39,360 nucleotides of DNA from Flavobacteriaceae bacterium. Its GTDB lineage: Bacteria > Bacteroidota > Bacteroidia > Flavobacteriales > Flavobacteriaceae. Each line of letters starts with the position of its first letter. The stretch's first letter is position 1. The stretch is from the NCBI GenBank assembly GCA_009886265.1, contig QXZR01000033.1:3639-42998 (forward strand), written 5' to 3'. The position numbers and the translations under genes are program-made. The notes beneath the pieces were generated by a model that saw only the letters and a program-made list of their open reading frames with translations, was not told where the DNA came from and ran no database searches. Shown one piece after another: positions 1-9,360 of the stretch.

Positions 1-96
1 ATTCAATATACCGATAAGGCCACCTATTTGGCTTGGCTTAAAGAAGGGATTGCAGCGGCATCTGAAAAACTTGAACCTGCTTTTAGGTTTGAATGA
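1..96 (+). CDS. C-terminal fragment of an unidentified protein running in from the left edge (…IQYTDKATYLAWLKEGIAAASEKLEPAFRFE*)
   Basis: Open frame from base 1 to TGA at 94-96 with protein-like composition. Overlaps the minus-strand ORF tail, so only tentatively supported. Confidence 0.4.
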   Translation: MQYTDKATYLAWLKEGIAAASEKLEPAFRFE

Positions 97-509
97 TTTA
101 TAACACTATAACTCCATTGTTTTTTTGTTTTATAAGCTTTATTGAGACTAGGTGACTTAAAAGCATAAAAGATGGTTATAGGGAGAGGTATAAGCGCCAA
201 AAAAGCTGACTCACTAGCAGTGACGACTAATGAGCTATACCCAACAACAGAAATAGCGCTTAAATAGAGGAATAGTAAACTTGATGTAAAGTTGCCAAAT
301 GCATTGTCTTTGCGAATCAGTAGAATAGAATTCAAAGCAATTGTTTCCTTTCCAATTTGAATATGATTGCTGTCAACTATAGAAAATTGACCTTGGTGTT
401 TTTGCCCATCACTAGTTTTAATTCTTATTCTTTTGCTTTCTTCAATAAAAACTTCTTTACCCTTGACTTCATTAACTATGTTAATGCCGTTTGTTTGTGT
501 AAAAACAGT
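24..509 (-). pseudogene. 5'-truncated small membrane protein: beta-rich N-terminal part (EVKGKEVFIEESKRIRIKTSDGQKHQGQFSIVDSNHIQIGKETIAL) followed by two hydrophobic segments
   Basis: The ORF track starts at a TTG (335), but the same minus frame continues upstream with coherent protein sequence (…SITVFTQTNGINIVNEVKGKEVFIEESKRIRIKTSDGQ…) to about 509-515. It has no ATG/GTG/TTG there, and the next upstream in-frame stop is at 540-542. Confidence 0.5.
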
Positions 510-1606
510 TATGGAAAACCACTGCCGATGGTGAAACCATTACCATTCCAACGGCTTTGGGAGAAATCTATAACTATACCGTAGACTGGGGAGATGGTAG
601 GTCTTCAACGGGACACACTGGCAATGCCACACATACCTATGCTGCTCCTGGCACCCATATTGTCAAGATTACTGGTAATTTTCCTCGGATTTACTTTGAT
701 AACAGTGACGATAATAAAGACAAAATTATTGAAATAAGGCAATGGGGCACCCAAGCATGGAGCTCCATGGAGGCTGCTTTTGCCGGATGTAGCAAGCTAA
801 ACATGACCGCTACAGATGCACCTAATCTTTCACAAGTACGTAATATGTATGCTATGTTTGCTGATGCTACTGCCTTTAACGGGGACCTAAGCAACTGGGA
901 TGTGAGTAGCGTTACCAATATGAATACTATGTTTGCTAATACTATTGCCTTTAACGAGGACCTAAGCAACTGGAATGTGAGTAGCGTTACCAATATGGAA
1001 TCTATGTTTCAAGATGCCACTGCCTTTAACGCGGATATAAACAACTGGGATGTGAGTAGCGTTACCACTATGGCTGGTATGTTTAGAGATGCCACTAACT
1101 TTAATAGGGACCTAAGCAACTGGGATGTTAGTAAGGTTGTCAAAATGGAGAATATGTTTGCTAATGTTACCTTGTCAACAGCACACTACGATGCCATGCT
1201 AGACGCTTGGAGCAAGCAAGCCGTACAACCCAACGTAACTTTGGATGCCGGCGGCAGCAAATACTGCGGCAATGGAGAAGCGGGTAGAACCAAGCTTACC
1301 TCCGCTCCTAATAACTGGAGCATTACCGATGGTGGGAAAGACAGCACAACAAACTGTGGAACACTTAGTGTTGTAGCCCATGATGCAGCACCTTGGCAAC
1401 TAAGCCCAAATCCTACCTCTGGCGTGCTGCACATCAGCGGTACTATGCCTGTGGAAAAAGCAACAGTCCATACCTTAACGGGACAACAACTGCTCCGTGT
1501 TTCTGGAAACAATGTGCTTTCACTAGAAAGCATGCGCCCAGGCTTGTATCTGGTCAAGCTCATAAATCAGGATAAAACACAAGTATTTAAAATAATTAAG
1601 GAATAG
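503..1606 (+). pseudogene. BspA-like / DUF285-repeat surface protein with PKD-like N-terminal segment and T9SS C-terminal sorting domain; 5' end missing
   Basis: Frame reads KQLWKTTADGETITIPTALGEIYNYTVDWGDG…, four ~25-aa repeats (MFADATAFNGDLSNWDVSSVTNM), then a C-terminal PWQLSPNPTSGVLHISG…GLYLVKLINQDKTQVFKIIKE sorting domain. In-frame stop at 500-502, no in-frame ATG upstream and no signal peptide. The ORF track used TTG at 557. Confidence 0.7.
842..1165 (+). repeat. ~75-bp tandem coding repeat (4 full units plus a partial unit) encoding the DUF285/BspA motif
   Basis: Units start at about 842, 917, 992 and 1067. Near-identical core tgcctttaacg.ggacctaagcaactgggatgtgagtagcgttaccaatatg. Confidence 0.85.
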
Positions 1607-1807
1607 TACGTCCTATTAGATTCAATTGCTAGTGCAATACTTTGAAAAGGAATTTCTATCTGGGGCTAGTCACAGGGAGAAATATTCCAAAAAAACTCAA
1701 ATCTTACGTTATGAAATATCAACACTTTAACTTCAAATAAAGATACACTATTTCCTGTGTGCTAAAAGAGAACTCGCTGGCGCACTAGAAGTATTACAAC
1801 AAGTAAA

Positions 1808-2275
1808 TCACCCCAAACATTGATATCCACCTTTGGCATAAAGTAGGGGGTTGCCTTCAAAGTATTTCCCCTCTGTCACCTGACCGTAATACACAATATG
1901 GTCGCCTACTATTTCGTGTTTGATAATCTCACCCGTTAAATAGCCAAGACCTCCTTTAATTACAGGAACTTTTTTTGAAAGCAGTTCGACTTGCTCGAAA
2001 CGTGCTTCTTGACTGTTTTTGGAAGAGGCAAAAGCATTGGAAACGGCCTCTTGTTCATCTGATAAGATGTTTATAGCAAAGGTCTTGCTGGTTTGAAAAG
2101 CAGCATTGGTTTCCGATGCGGTTTTTAGACAAAACAACACCACTGCTGGTTCAAGTGAAACGGAGGTAAAGGAATTTGCTGTGAAGCCATAGGGTTTGCC
2201 GTTGTGTGTGGTGGTGATAACTGTGATACCTGTTGCAAACTGCCCGCAAACTGCCTTAAAATCTTGTTGTTCCAT
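1808..2275 (-). CDS. Flavin reductase family protein (NAD(P)H:FMN oxidoreductase-like)
   Basis: 155 aa; FATGITVITTTHNGKPYGFTANSFTSVSLEPAVVLFCL is typical of the flavin reductase-like fold. Confidence 0.85.
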   Translation of the reverse strand: MEQQDFKAVCGQFATGITVITTTHNGKPYGFTANSFTSVSLEPAVVLFCLKTASETNAAFQTSKTFAINILSDEQEAVSNAFASSKNSQEARFEQVELLSKKVPVIKGGLGYLTGEIIKHEIVGDHIVYYGQVTEGKYFEGNPLLYAKGGYQCLG

Positions 2276-2327
2276 TATTGCAAAGAACGCAAATATTTTT
2301 TTGTAATTTTATAAAAAACCTACTTGT

Positions 2328-3860
2328 ATGCTTACTCAAATCTTTGGCAGTGCCGTCTTTGGCATAGATGCCCAACAAATCACCATAGAAGTTCATATCC
2401 ACCCAGGCGTTGGTTATCATTTGGTTGGTTTGCCCGACAATGCCGTTAAGGAAAGTAACCACCGCATAGCTGCTGCCGTCATGGAATGCGGTTTTAAACT
2501 TCCCGGCAAACGGATTACCATCAACATGGCGCCAGCAGACCTACGCAAAGAAGGTGCGGCCTATGATGTTCCCATTGCGCTTGGCATTCTTGTTGCCTCT
2601 GGTCAGGTGGTTCCCCAAGCATTAGATAAATGGATTATTATGGGTGAGTTGTCCCTTGACGGCACCCTTAGACCTGTTCGTGGTGCCCTGCCCATGGCAT
2701 TGCAAGCCAAAGTCGATGGTTTTAAGGGCGTGTTGGTGCCTGCCGAAAATGGTCAAGAAGCAGCCATAGTAGACGGCTTGGAGGTGCATGCCTTTGCACA
2801 CTTAAATGACCTCATTTCATTCTTGCAATCCCATCATCAAAACAACCTTGTCACCTATGACCTTTCTGCCCAATTGGATTCCATGCCCAAAAGCATTTTA
2901 GACTTTGAAGATGTAAAAGGGCAGGAGTCCATCAAACGCTGTATGGAGGTAGCAGCAGCAGGCGGACATAACATACTGTTGATTGGTCCACCCGGTGCAG
3001 GCAAAACCATGCTTGCCAAAAGATTACCAAGCATACTACCACCCATGAGCACCGCCGAGGCATTGGAAACGACTAAGATTCATTCTGTTGCTGGGCAAAT
3101 GAAAGGCAGTGGCATTATTCATCAACGGCCTTTTCGCTCACCGCACCATACCATTTCCGATGTGGCCTTGGTAGGTGGTGGTACTTATCCACAACCCGGT
3201 GAAATATCTCTTGCGCATCACGGGGTGTTGTTTTTGGATGAGTTGCCCGAGTTTAAGCGAAGCGTTTTGGAAGTCATGCGACAACCTTTAGAAGACCGAG
3301 AGGTTACCATTGCCCGAGCCAAGTTTACACTTACCTATCCGGCGTCGTTTATGTTGGTGGCAAGTATGAACCCCACACCCTCAGGTTATTTCCATGACGA
3401 CAAAAGTAGTCCTGGTCATTCCGCTGCGGAAATGCAACGCTATTTGGGTAAAATATCAGGGCCGTTGTTGGATCGTATTGATTTGCATGTAGAAGTGCAA
3501 CCCGTCCCTTTTGAAAAGCTGGCACAAACGCCATTGGCAGAGTCCAGTGATGACATACGCCAACGGGTCATTGTGGCACGGGAACGACAAACACAACGCT
3601 TTGCCGATATGCACAACGTACATCACAATGCGGAGATGAATACCAAACAAATAAGGAAGTATTGCCAGCTGTCAAAAGATTCGTTAACACTGCTAAAAAC
3701 CGCCATGGACAGGCTGCGACTTTCAGCACGTGCATATGACCGTATTCTTAAGGTTGCCAGAACTATTGCTGATTTAGAAGGCTCGGATGCCATAGCCGAT
3801 GCACATATAGCAGAAGCCATACAGTACCGCAGTTTGGATCGCGAGGGCTGGTTGGGTTAG
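2328..3860 (+). CDS. comM: YifB/ComM family Mg-chelatase-like AAA+ ATPase
   Basis: 510 aa; N-terminal GLPDNAVKES, Walker A GPPGAGKTMLAKRLPSILP, and GVLFLDELPEF, diagnostic of YifB/ComM. Confidence 0.93.
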   Translation: MLTQIFGSAVFGIDAQQITIEVHIHPGVGYHLVGLPDNAVKESNHRIAAAVMECGFKLPGKRITINMAPADLRKEGAAYDVPIALGILVASGQVVPQALDKWIIMGELSLDGTLRPVRGALPMALQAKVDGFKGVLVPAENGQEAAIVDGLEVHAFAHLNDLISFLQSHHQNNLVTYDLSAQLDSMPKSILDFEDVKGQESIKRCMEVAAAGGHNILLIGPPGAGKTMLAKRLPSILPPMSTAEALETTKIHSVAGQMKGSGIIHQRPFRSPHHTISDVALVGGGTYPQPGEISLAHHGVLFLDELPEFKRSVLEVMRQPLEDREVTIARAKFTLTYPASFMLVASMNPTPSGYFHDDKSSPGHSAAEMQRYLGKISGPLLDRIDLHVEVQPVPFEKLAQTPLAESSDDIRQRVIVARERQTQRFADMHNVHHNAEMNTKQIRKYCQLSKDSLTLLKTAMDRLRLSARAYDRILKVARTIADLEGSDAIADAHIAEAIQYRSLDREGWLG

Positions 3861-5245
3861 CTTAAAAGGCGTAGTATTTTTTGTAGCATAGGAAATGACT
3901 TGCCATAGGGCGCATAGCGCTGAATGGGGTCAAACCAAGTGGGGCGCGCTACATACGATTTTAGGTGTGTAAACGTATCAAAGGAATACTTGCCATGATA
4001 GCTGCCCACGCCGCTGTTGCCCACGCCTCCAAATGGCAGTCGTTGGTTGGTGAAATACACGATTACATCGTTGATCATCCCGCCGCCATAACTGTGCTTT
4101 TTCATCCGTTTATTTGCCCATTTTTTACGTTCAGAGAAAACATAGAACGATAGGGGTTTGTCGTAATGCTTTATGATTTGGTCTATTTCAGTTTCGTCTT
4201 CATAGGTCAATATGGGTAGAATAGGTCCAAAAATTTCATCTTGCATGATCTTATTTTCCAAATTCTCAACTGCAATTATCGTAGGTGCCACATAACGGTT
4301 TTTTACATCGTGTTCTCCGCCATAAAGGATGTCTTGCCCATTAAGTAGATTTACCATAGCAGCGGCGTGTTTTTCGTGCACCAAACGTGCATAGTCTTCC
4401 GATGTTTTTGGATTGTCGCCATACATGCGCACAATTTCACTTTTTAGGGCTGTGAGTAATGCTTCGTATTTGCTTTTGTGAACAAGCAAGTAGTCTGGTG
4501 ACATGCATATTTGACCACAGTTCATGTATTTGCCCCAAGCAATGCGCCTGGCGCTTACCTTGATGTTGGCGGTATGGTCTACAATACAAGGATTTTTGCC
4601 ACCCAATTCGAGCGTTGTGGGCGTGAGGTGTGCTGCTGCTGCTTTGGCTACAAGTTTTCCAACGCGAACGCCTCCCGTAAAAAAGATATAATCCCAACGT
4701 AGTTGCAATAAATTTTCTGCTGTTTCTGGACCGCCTTGCACTACTGCAACCCATTCCTCAGGGAAAACTGCTGTGATGATTTTTTCAATTACAGCAGCGG
4801 TTTGTGGGGCGTGCTCCGAAGGTTTTAATACGACCGTATTACCAGCTGCCACTGCGCCAATAAGAGAGTTAAGTGCCAATTGAAAGGGGTAATTCCAGGG
4901 TGCAATGTGAAGCGTAACGCCAAAGGGTTCTGGTACGATCCAATCCTTGCTAGGGGTGTTCAACCATTTTCCTTTAATGCGTTTGGGTTTTGCCCAAAAC
5001 TGCAAGTTTTTGATAACGGTATTTAGTTCATCTAGTACGATGTAGATTTCAGCCAACCATATTTCAGCAGCAGGTTTGCCCAAATCTTTTTTTAATGCAG
5101 CACTGATGTCAGCTTCATGCGCTTTAACACTTTGCTTTAGCGCTTTTAAATGTGTTATACGTGTATTGATATGTAAGGTTTCCCCATTTTTAAAAAAATC
5201 AGATTGCTTATTTTTTATTGGTATCAATGGGTTATCCTTAATCAT
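3857..5245 (-). CDS. Aldehyde dehydrogenase family protein (class 3-like)
   Basis: 462 aa; LELGGKNPCIV and catalytic Cys in MNCGQICMSPDYLLV. Confidence 0.92.
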   Translation of the reverse strand: MIKDNPLIPIKNKQSDFFKNGETLHINTRITHLKALKQSVKAHEADISAALKKDLGKPAAEIWLAEIYIVLDELNTVIKNLQFWAKPKRIKGKWLNTPSKDWIVPEPFGVTLHIAPWNYPFQLALNSLIGAVAAGNTVVLKPSEHAPQTAAVIEKIITAVFPEEWVAVVQGGPETAENLLQLRWDYIFFTGGVRVGKLVAKAAAAHLTPTTLELGGKNPCIVDHTANIKVSARRIAWGKYMNCGQICMSPDYLLVHKSKYEALLTALKSEIVRMYGDNPKTSEDYARLVHEKHAAAMVNLLNGQDILYGGEHDVKNRYVAPTIIAVENLENKIMQDEIFGPILPILTYEDETEIDQIIKHYDKPLSFYVFSERKKWANKRMKKHSYGGGMINDVIVYFTNQRLPFGGVGNSGVGSYHGKYSFDTFTHLKSYVARPTWFDPIQRYAPYGKSFPMLQKILRLLS

Positions 5246-5319
5246 GTTTAATGTTTCGTTGTTTTTTTTAGCGAATATGTAAAAATATGCTTTTCATTCA
5301 TTATGCCGCCTACTTTTTC

Positions 5320-5327
5320 TACATTTG
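5320..5327 (+). promoter_or_regulatory. Candidate Bacteroidota -7 element TACATTTG for the ilv operon
   Basis: Exact match to TAnnTTTG in the ALDH/ilvD divergent intergenic region. No convincing -33 TTTG seen. Confidence 0.4.
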
Positions 5328-5408
5328 AATTAAGATACTACAAAACAAACCCAATTTTACACCTTTCATTTTATTCGATTTAAACGTCTCAATTAACAAA
5401 CAGGCTAT

Positions 5409-5441
5409 ATGGTTGTTGTTTTGTATTTTAGCGCATTCTAA
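5409..5441 (+). promoter_or_regulatory. Candidate leader peptide [13 protein letters not shown] upstream of ilvD
   Basis: ATG GTT GTT GTT TTG TAT TTT AGC GCA TTC TAA, ending 11 nt before the ilvD ATG. Three consecutive Val codons plus one Leu codon. Confidence 0.4.
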
Positions 5442-5452
5442 TTTTAAGATTC

Positions 5453-7126
5453 ATGGGGCATAATCGCTACTCAAAAACTGTTACACAAGATCCTAGCCAG
5501 CCGGCAGCACAAGCCATGCTTCACGCTATTGGCCTTACGGATGCTGATTTTGAAAAGCCTTTGGTAGGGATTGCCAGCACAGGATACGAAGGAAATCCGT
5601 GTAATATGCACCTTAATGATTTAGCAGTTGAAATAAAAAAAGGTACCCAAGAAGCTGATTTGGTGGGCCTTATTTTTAACACCATTGGGGTGAGTGATGG
5701 TATATCAATGGGTACGCCCGGTATGCGTTTTTCATTGCCTTCAAGAGATTTAATTGCCGATTCTATGGAAACGGTTATGGGCGGTATGTCATACGATGGT
5801 ATGGTGGCTGTAGTGGGTTGTGATAAAAACATGCCCGGTTCTGTCATGGCCATGTTGCGTCTCAATCGGCCAAGTATTATGGTTTATGGTGGTACTATAG
5901 CGTCTGGCTGTGTTGCTGAAAAAAAATTAGATGTCGTTTCTGCTTTTGAAGCATGGGGCGAAAAAGTATCAGGTAAAATTGGGGAGGCTGAATTCAAAGA
6001 AGTTATTCAAAATGCCTGTCCGGGTGCTGGTGCTTGTGGTGGCATGTACACGGCCAATACCATGGCTTCTGCCATAGAGGTGCTAGGGCTATCCTTGCCT
6101 TATAATTCTTCTAACCCTGCGGTTAGTCAAGAAAAAATAACCGAATGTGTGGCTGCTGGTAAGGCGATGCGCTTGCTTATCGAAAAAGACATCAAGCCAA
6201 AAGATATAGTTACAAAAAAATCACTGGAAAATGCCATTCGATTGGTTACTGTTTTAGGCGGTTCAACCAATGCAGTACTGCATTTCTTAGCCATTGCCAA
6301 AGCTGCTGAGGTATCGTTTACCTTGGCTGACTTTCAACGTATTAGTGACACCACGCCATTCTTGGCAGATCTTAAGCCAAGTGGTAAATTTTTAATGGAA
6401 GATGTACACCGTGTAGGTGGTATTCCTGCTGTAATTAAGTTTATGCTTGATCACGACATGCTCCATGGCGATTGCATTACAGTAACAGGAAAAACACTAG
6501 CCGAAAACATGGCAGACGTTCCCTCGCTACAAGAAGGTCAAAAGGTTATTCGTCCATTGGATAACCCCATAAAAGAAACGGGTCATATTCGCATCTTGTT
6601 TGGTAACCTAGCATCGGAAGGTTCTGTTGCTAAAATTACTGGCAAAGAGGGTTTGTCATTCGAAGGTCCAGCCCGTGTTTATGATGGAGAATTTGCTGCC
6701 AATGCTGGTATCAAATCTGGAGAAGTTAAAAAAGGTGAGGTTGTAGTTATTCGCTATGAAGGTCCAAAAGGCGGTCCTGGAATGCCAGAAATGCTTAAGC
6801 CCACTGCTGCCATCATGGGCGCAGGTTTGGGTAAGGAAGTGGCACTCATTACAGACGGTCGTTTTTCTGGAGGTACGCACGGATTTGTTGTAGGGCACAT
6901 CACACCCGAGGCACAATTGGGTGGCACGCTAGGGCTTGTTCAAAACGGGGACATCATCCGCATTGATGCCCAATCAAACGAATTGCATGTTAATCTCAGT
7001 GAAGCGGAACTCAATAAGCGTCGTGACGCTTGGGTTGCGCCAGATTTAAAAGTTAGTAAAGGCGTTTTATATAAATACGCAAGCTTGGTTGCTTCTGCTT
7101 CTGAAGGTTGCGTGACAGATGAATAA
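5453..7126 (+). CDS. ilvD: Dihydroxy-acid dehydratase
   Basis: 557 aa; [47 protein letters not shown]. Confidence 0.97.
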   Translation: MGHNRYSKTVTQDPSQPAAQAMLHAIGLTDADFEKPLVGIASTGYEGNPCNMHLNDLAVEIKKGTQEADLVGLIFNTIGVSDGISMGTPGMRFSLPSRDLIADSMETVMGGMSYDGMVAVVGCDKNMPGSVMAMLRLNRPSIMVYGGTIASGCVAEKKLDVVSAFEAWGEKVSGKIGEAEFKEVIQNACPGAGACGGMYTANTMASAIEVLGLSLPYNSSNPAVSQEKITECVAAGKAMRLLIEKDIKPKDIVTKKSLENAIRLVTVLGGSTNAVLHFLAIAKAAEVSFTLADFQRISDTTPFLADLKPSGKFLMEDVHRVGGIPAVIKFMLDHDMLHGDCITVTGKTLAENMADVPSLQEGQKVIRPLDNPIKETGHIRILFGNLASEGSVAKITGKEGLSFEGPARVYDGEFAANAGIKSGEVKKGEVVVIRYEGPKGGPGMPEMLKPTAAIMGAGLGKEVALITDGRFSGGTHGFVVGHITPEAQLGGTLGLVQNGDIIRIDAQSNELHVNLSEAELNKRRDAWVAPDLKVSKGVLYKYASLVASASEGCVTDE

Positions 7127-7129
7127 CGG

Positions 7130-8827
7130 ATGATGAAAAAAGAAAACATTTCGGGTTCAGAAGCTTTAATCCACTGCTTGTTGGCAGAAGGCGTTGATCT
7201 TATTTATGGTTACCCAGGTGGTGCCATTATGCCATTTTACGATGAATTATATAAGTTTCAAGACAAACTGCAACACGTGCTTACACGTCACGAGCAGGGT
7301 GCAACACATGCCGCACAAGGTTTTGCCCGTGTTTCGGGAAAAGTAGGTGTCTGTGTGGCAACGTCAGGTCCTGGTGCAACCAACTTGGTTACCGGTATTG
7401 CAGATGCCATGATTGATTCAACTCCTATGGTATGCATCACAGGTCAGGTGCCATCGCACTTATTGGGGTCAGATGCCTTTCAAGAAACCGATATCATTGG
7501 TATTTCAACACCAGTTACCAAATGGAATTACCAGATTACAGACGTAAAAGAAATTCCCGAAATCATGGCCAAGGCGTTTTATATTGCGCGTTCTGGTCGT
7601 CCGGGCCCTGTGCTTGTTGATATCACTAAAGATGCCCAATTTGCCACTGCTGATTTTGAATACAAAGCCTGCGCGTCTGTTCGCAGCTATAAGCCAATTC
7701 CAGTAGTGAACCCATCTGAAGTTGACGCTGCCGCAGCCGTTATTTCGAATGCTAAAAAACCTTTGATTGTTTGGGGTCAGGGCGTTATTCTCGGTAAGGC
7801 AGAAGAAGAATTTAAAACTTTCGTTGAATCATCCAATATTCCAGCGGCTTGGACCATACTTGGTGTATCGGCGTTGCCGACTTCACATCCATTAAATGTG
7901 GGTATGGTGGGCATGCACGGAAATTATGGACCTAATGTATTAACCAACGAATGTGATGTGCTTATTGCCATTGGTATGCGTTTCGACGACCGGGTGACGG
8001 GTAGACTTGACAGCTATGCCAAACAGGCTAAGGTTGTCCACTTAGAGATAGATCCTGCTGAGGTGAACAAAAACGTTGCAGCAGATGTGGCCGTTCTTGG
8101 AGATGTTAAGCAGACCTTGCCTATGTTAACCCAAAAAGTAGCCTCTAAACCTTATACCGAATGGTTTGAAAAGTTTAAGGCTCACGACAAAATTGAATTT
8201 GATAAGGTTATCAACAACGACCTAAACCCAACCAAAGAAGGTTTGAGTATGGCTGAGGTCTTAAAAGAAATTAACCGTGCTTCTAACAGCGATGCCGTTG
8301 TGGTTTCTGATGTAGGTCAGCACCAAATGATAGCTTGCCGATATGCAACCTTTAACCATTCAAAAAGTAATATTACATCTGGCGGTTTGGGTACCATGGG
8401 ATTTGCTTTGCCAGCCGCTTTGGGCGCAAAAATGGGTGCTCCCGACAGGGAAGTAGTTGCCATTATTGGCGATGGCGGATTTCAAATGACAATTCAAGAG
8501 CTCGGTACGATTTTCCAAACGCAAGCTGCTGTAAAGGTAGTGGTGCTTAATAACGATTTTCTGGGTATGGTGCGTCAATGGCAACAGTTGTTTTTTGATA
8601 AACGATATGCCTCTACAGAAATGGTGAACCCAGACTTTGTTAAAATTGCAGAAGGCTATTTTATAGATGCCAAGCGTGTTACCAAAAGAGAAGAATTAGG
8701 AAAAGCCATTGATGAAATGATGGCATCCGATAAGCCGTATTTCCTTGAAGTATGTGTTGAAAAAGAAGATAATGTATTCCCGATGATACCTTCAGGTGCT
8801 TCGGTTTCTGAAATAAGATTGTCATAA
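7130..8827 (+). CDS. ilvB: Acetolactate synthase large subunit (biosynthetic)
   Basis: 565 aa; TPP enzyme, YGYPGGAIMPFYDEL, GDGGFQMTIQELGTI. Confidence 0.96.
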   Translation: MMKKENISGSEALIHCLLAEGVDLIYGYPGGAIMPFYDELYKFQDKLQHVLTRHEQGATHAAQGFARVSGKVGVCVATSGPGATNLVTGIADAMIDSTPMVCITGQVPSHLLGSDAFQETDIIGISTPVTKWNYQITDVKEIPEIMAKAFYIARSGRPGPVLVDITKDAQFATADFEYKACASVRSYKPIPVVNPSEVDAAAAVISNAKKPLIVWGQGVILGKAEEEFKTFVESSNIPAAWTILGVSALPTSHPLNVGMVGMHGNYGPNVLTNECDVLIAIGMRFDDRVTGRLDSYAKQAKVVHLEIDPAEVNKNVAADVAVLGDVKQTLPMLTQKVASKPYTEWFEKFKAHDKIEFDKVINNDLNPTKEGLSMAEVLKEINRASNSDAVVVSDVGQHQMIACRYATFNHSKSNITSGGLGTMGFALPAALGAKMGAPDREVVAIIGDGGFQMTIQELGTIFQTQAAVKVVVLNNDFLGMVRQWQQLFFDKRYASTEMVNPDFVKIAEGYFIDAKRVTKREELGKAIDEMMASDKPYFLEVCVEKEDNVFPMIPSGASVSEIRLS

Positions 8828-8828
8828 T

Positions 8829-9350
8829 ATGGAAACAAATTACACCATATCGATTTACACGGAAAACAGCGTTGGGCTACTAAACCGCGTTTCTGCTATT
8901 TTTCAACGCCGTCATATCAATATTGTCAGCATCACTTCTTCTGCTTCAGAAATAGATGATGTATCACGTTTTGTTATCGTGGTGAGCATGACCGAAGAAG
9001 CGGTAAAGAAAGTTGTGGGTCAAATTGAAAAGCAAGTTGAGGTAATCAAAGCTTTTTACCACACCGATGAAGAAACTATTTTTCAAGAATCAGCACTTTA
9101 TAAGGTGGCGTCAAAATCTCTTTTTGAGGAACGACACATTCAAAATATCATCAAGAAAAGCCATGCTAATATCGTGACGGTAAACACCGAGTTTTTTGTT
9201 ATTGAAAAAACAGGCTTCCGACACGAGACAGAGCAACTTTACGACGATTTAGCGCCCTATGGGCTATTGCAATTTGTGCGCTCTGGCCGCATTTCTGTGA
9301 CCAAATCACCGATGAACATTAAAGCATTATTAAACAAACTAAACGATTAA
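8829..9350 (+). CDS. ilvN: Acetolactate synthase small (regulatory) subunit
   Basis: 173 aa; N-terminal ACT domain [32 protein letters not shown]; follows ilvB directly. Confidence 0.94.
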   Translation: METNYTISIYTENSVGLLNRVSAIFQRRHINIVSITSSASEIDDVSRFVIVVSMTEEAVKKVVGQIEKQVEVIKAFYHTDEETIFQESALYKVASKSLFEERHIQNIIKKSHANIVTVNTEFFVIEKTGFRHETEQLYDDLAPYGLLQFVRSGRISVTKSPMNIKALLNKLND

Positions 9351-9360
9351 AACCAAAGAG

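Noticed and set aside
691-1563. Antisense ORFs (691-993, 1186-1563, 1199-1399 minus) within the BspA-like gene
   Set aside because: Mirror frames of repetitive coding sequence. The plus frame has clear domain motifs and the minus frames have no recognisable family.
1645-1690. Imperfect hairpin GGAATTTCT…AGAAATATTCC downstream of the BspA gene as a terminator
   Set aside because: Stem has a 2-nt bulge, the loop is large and it is followed by A rather than T; support is too weak.
1761-1823. Short plus-strand fragment AKRELAGALEVLQQVNHPKH* next to the flavin reductase gene
   Set aside because: Protein-like, but with no start and no assignable family, and a stop shortly upstream. Could be a decayed gene tail or chance.
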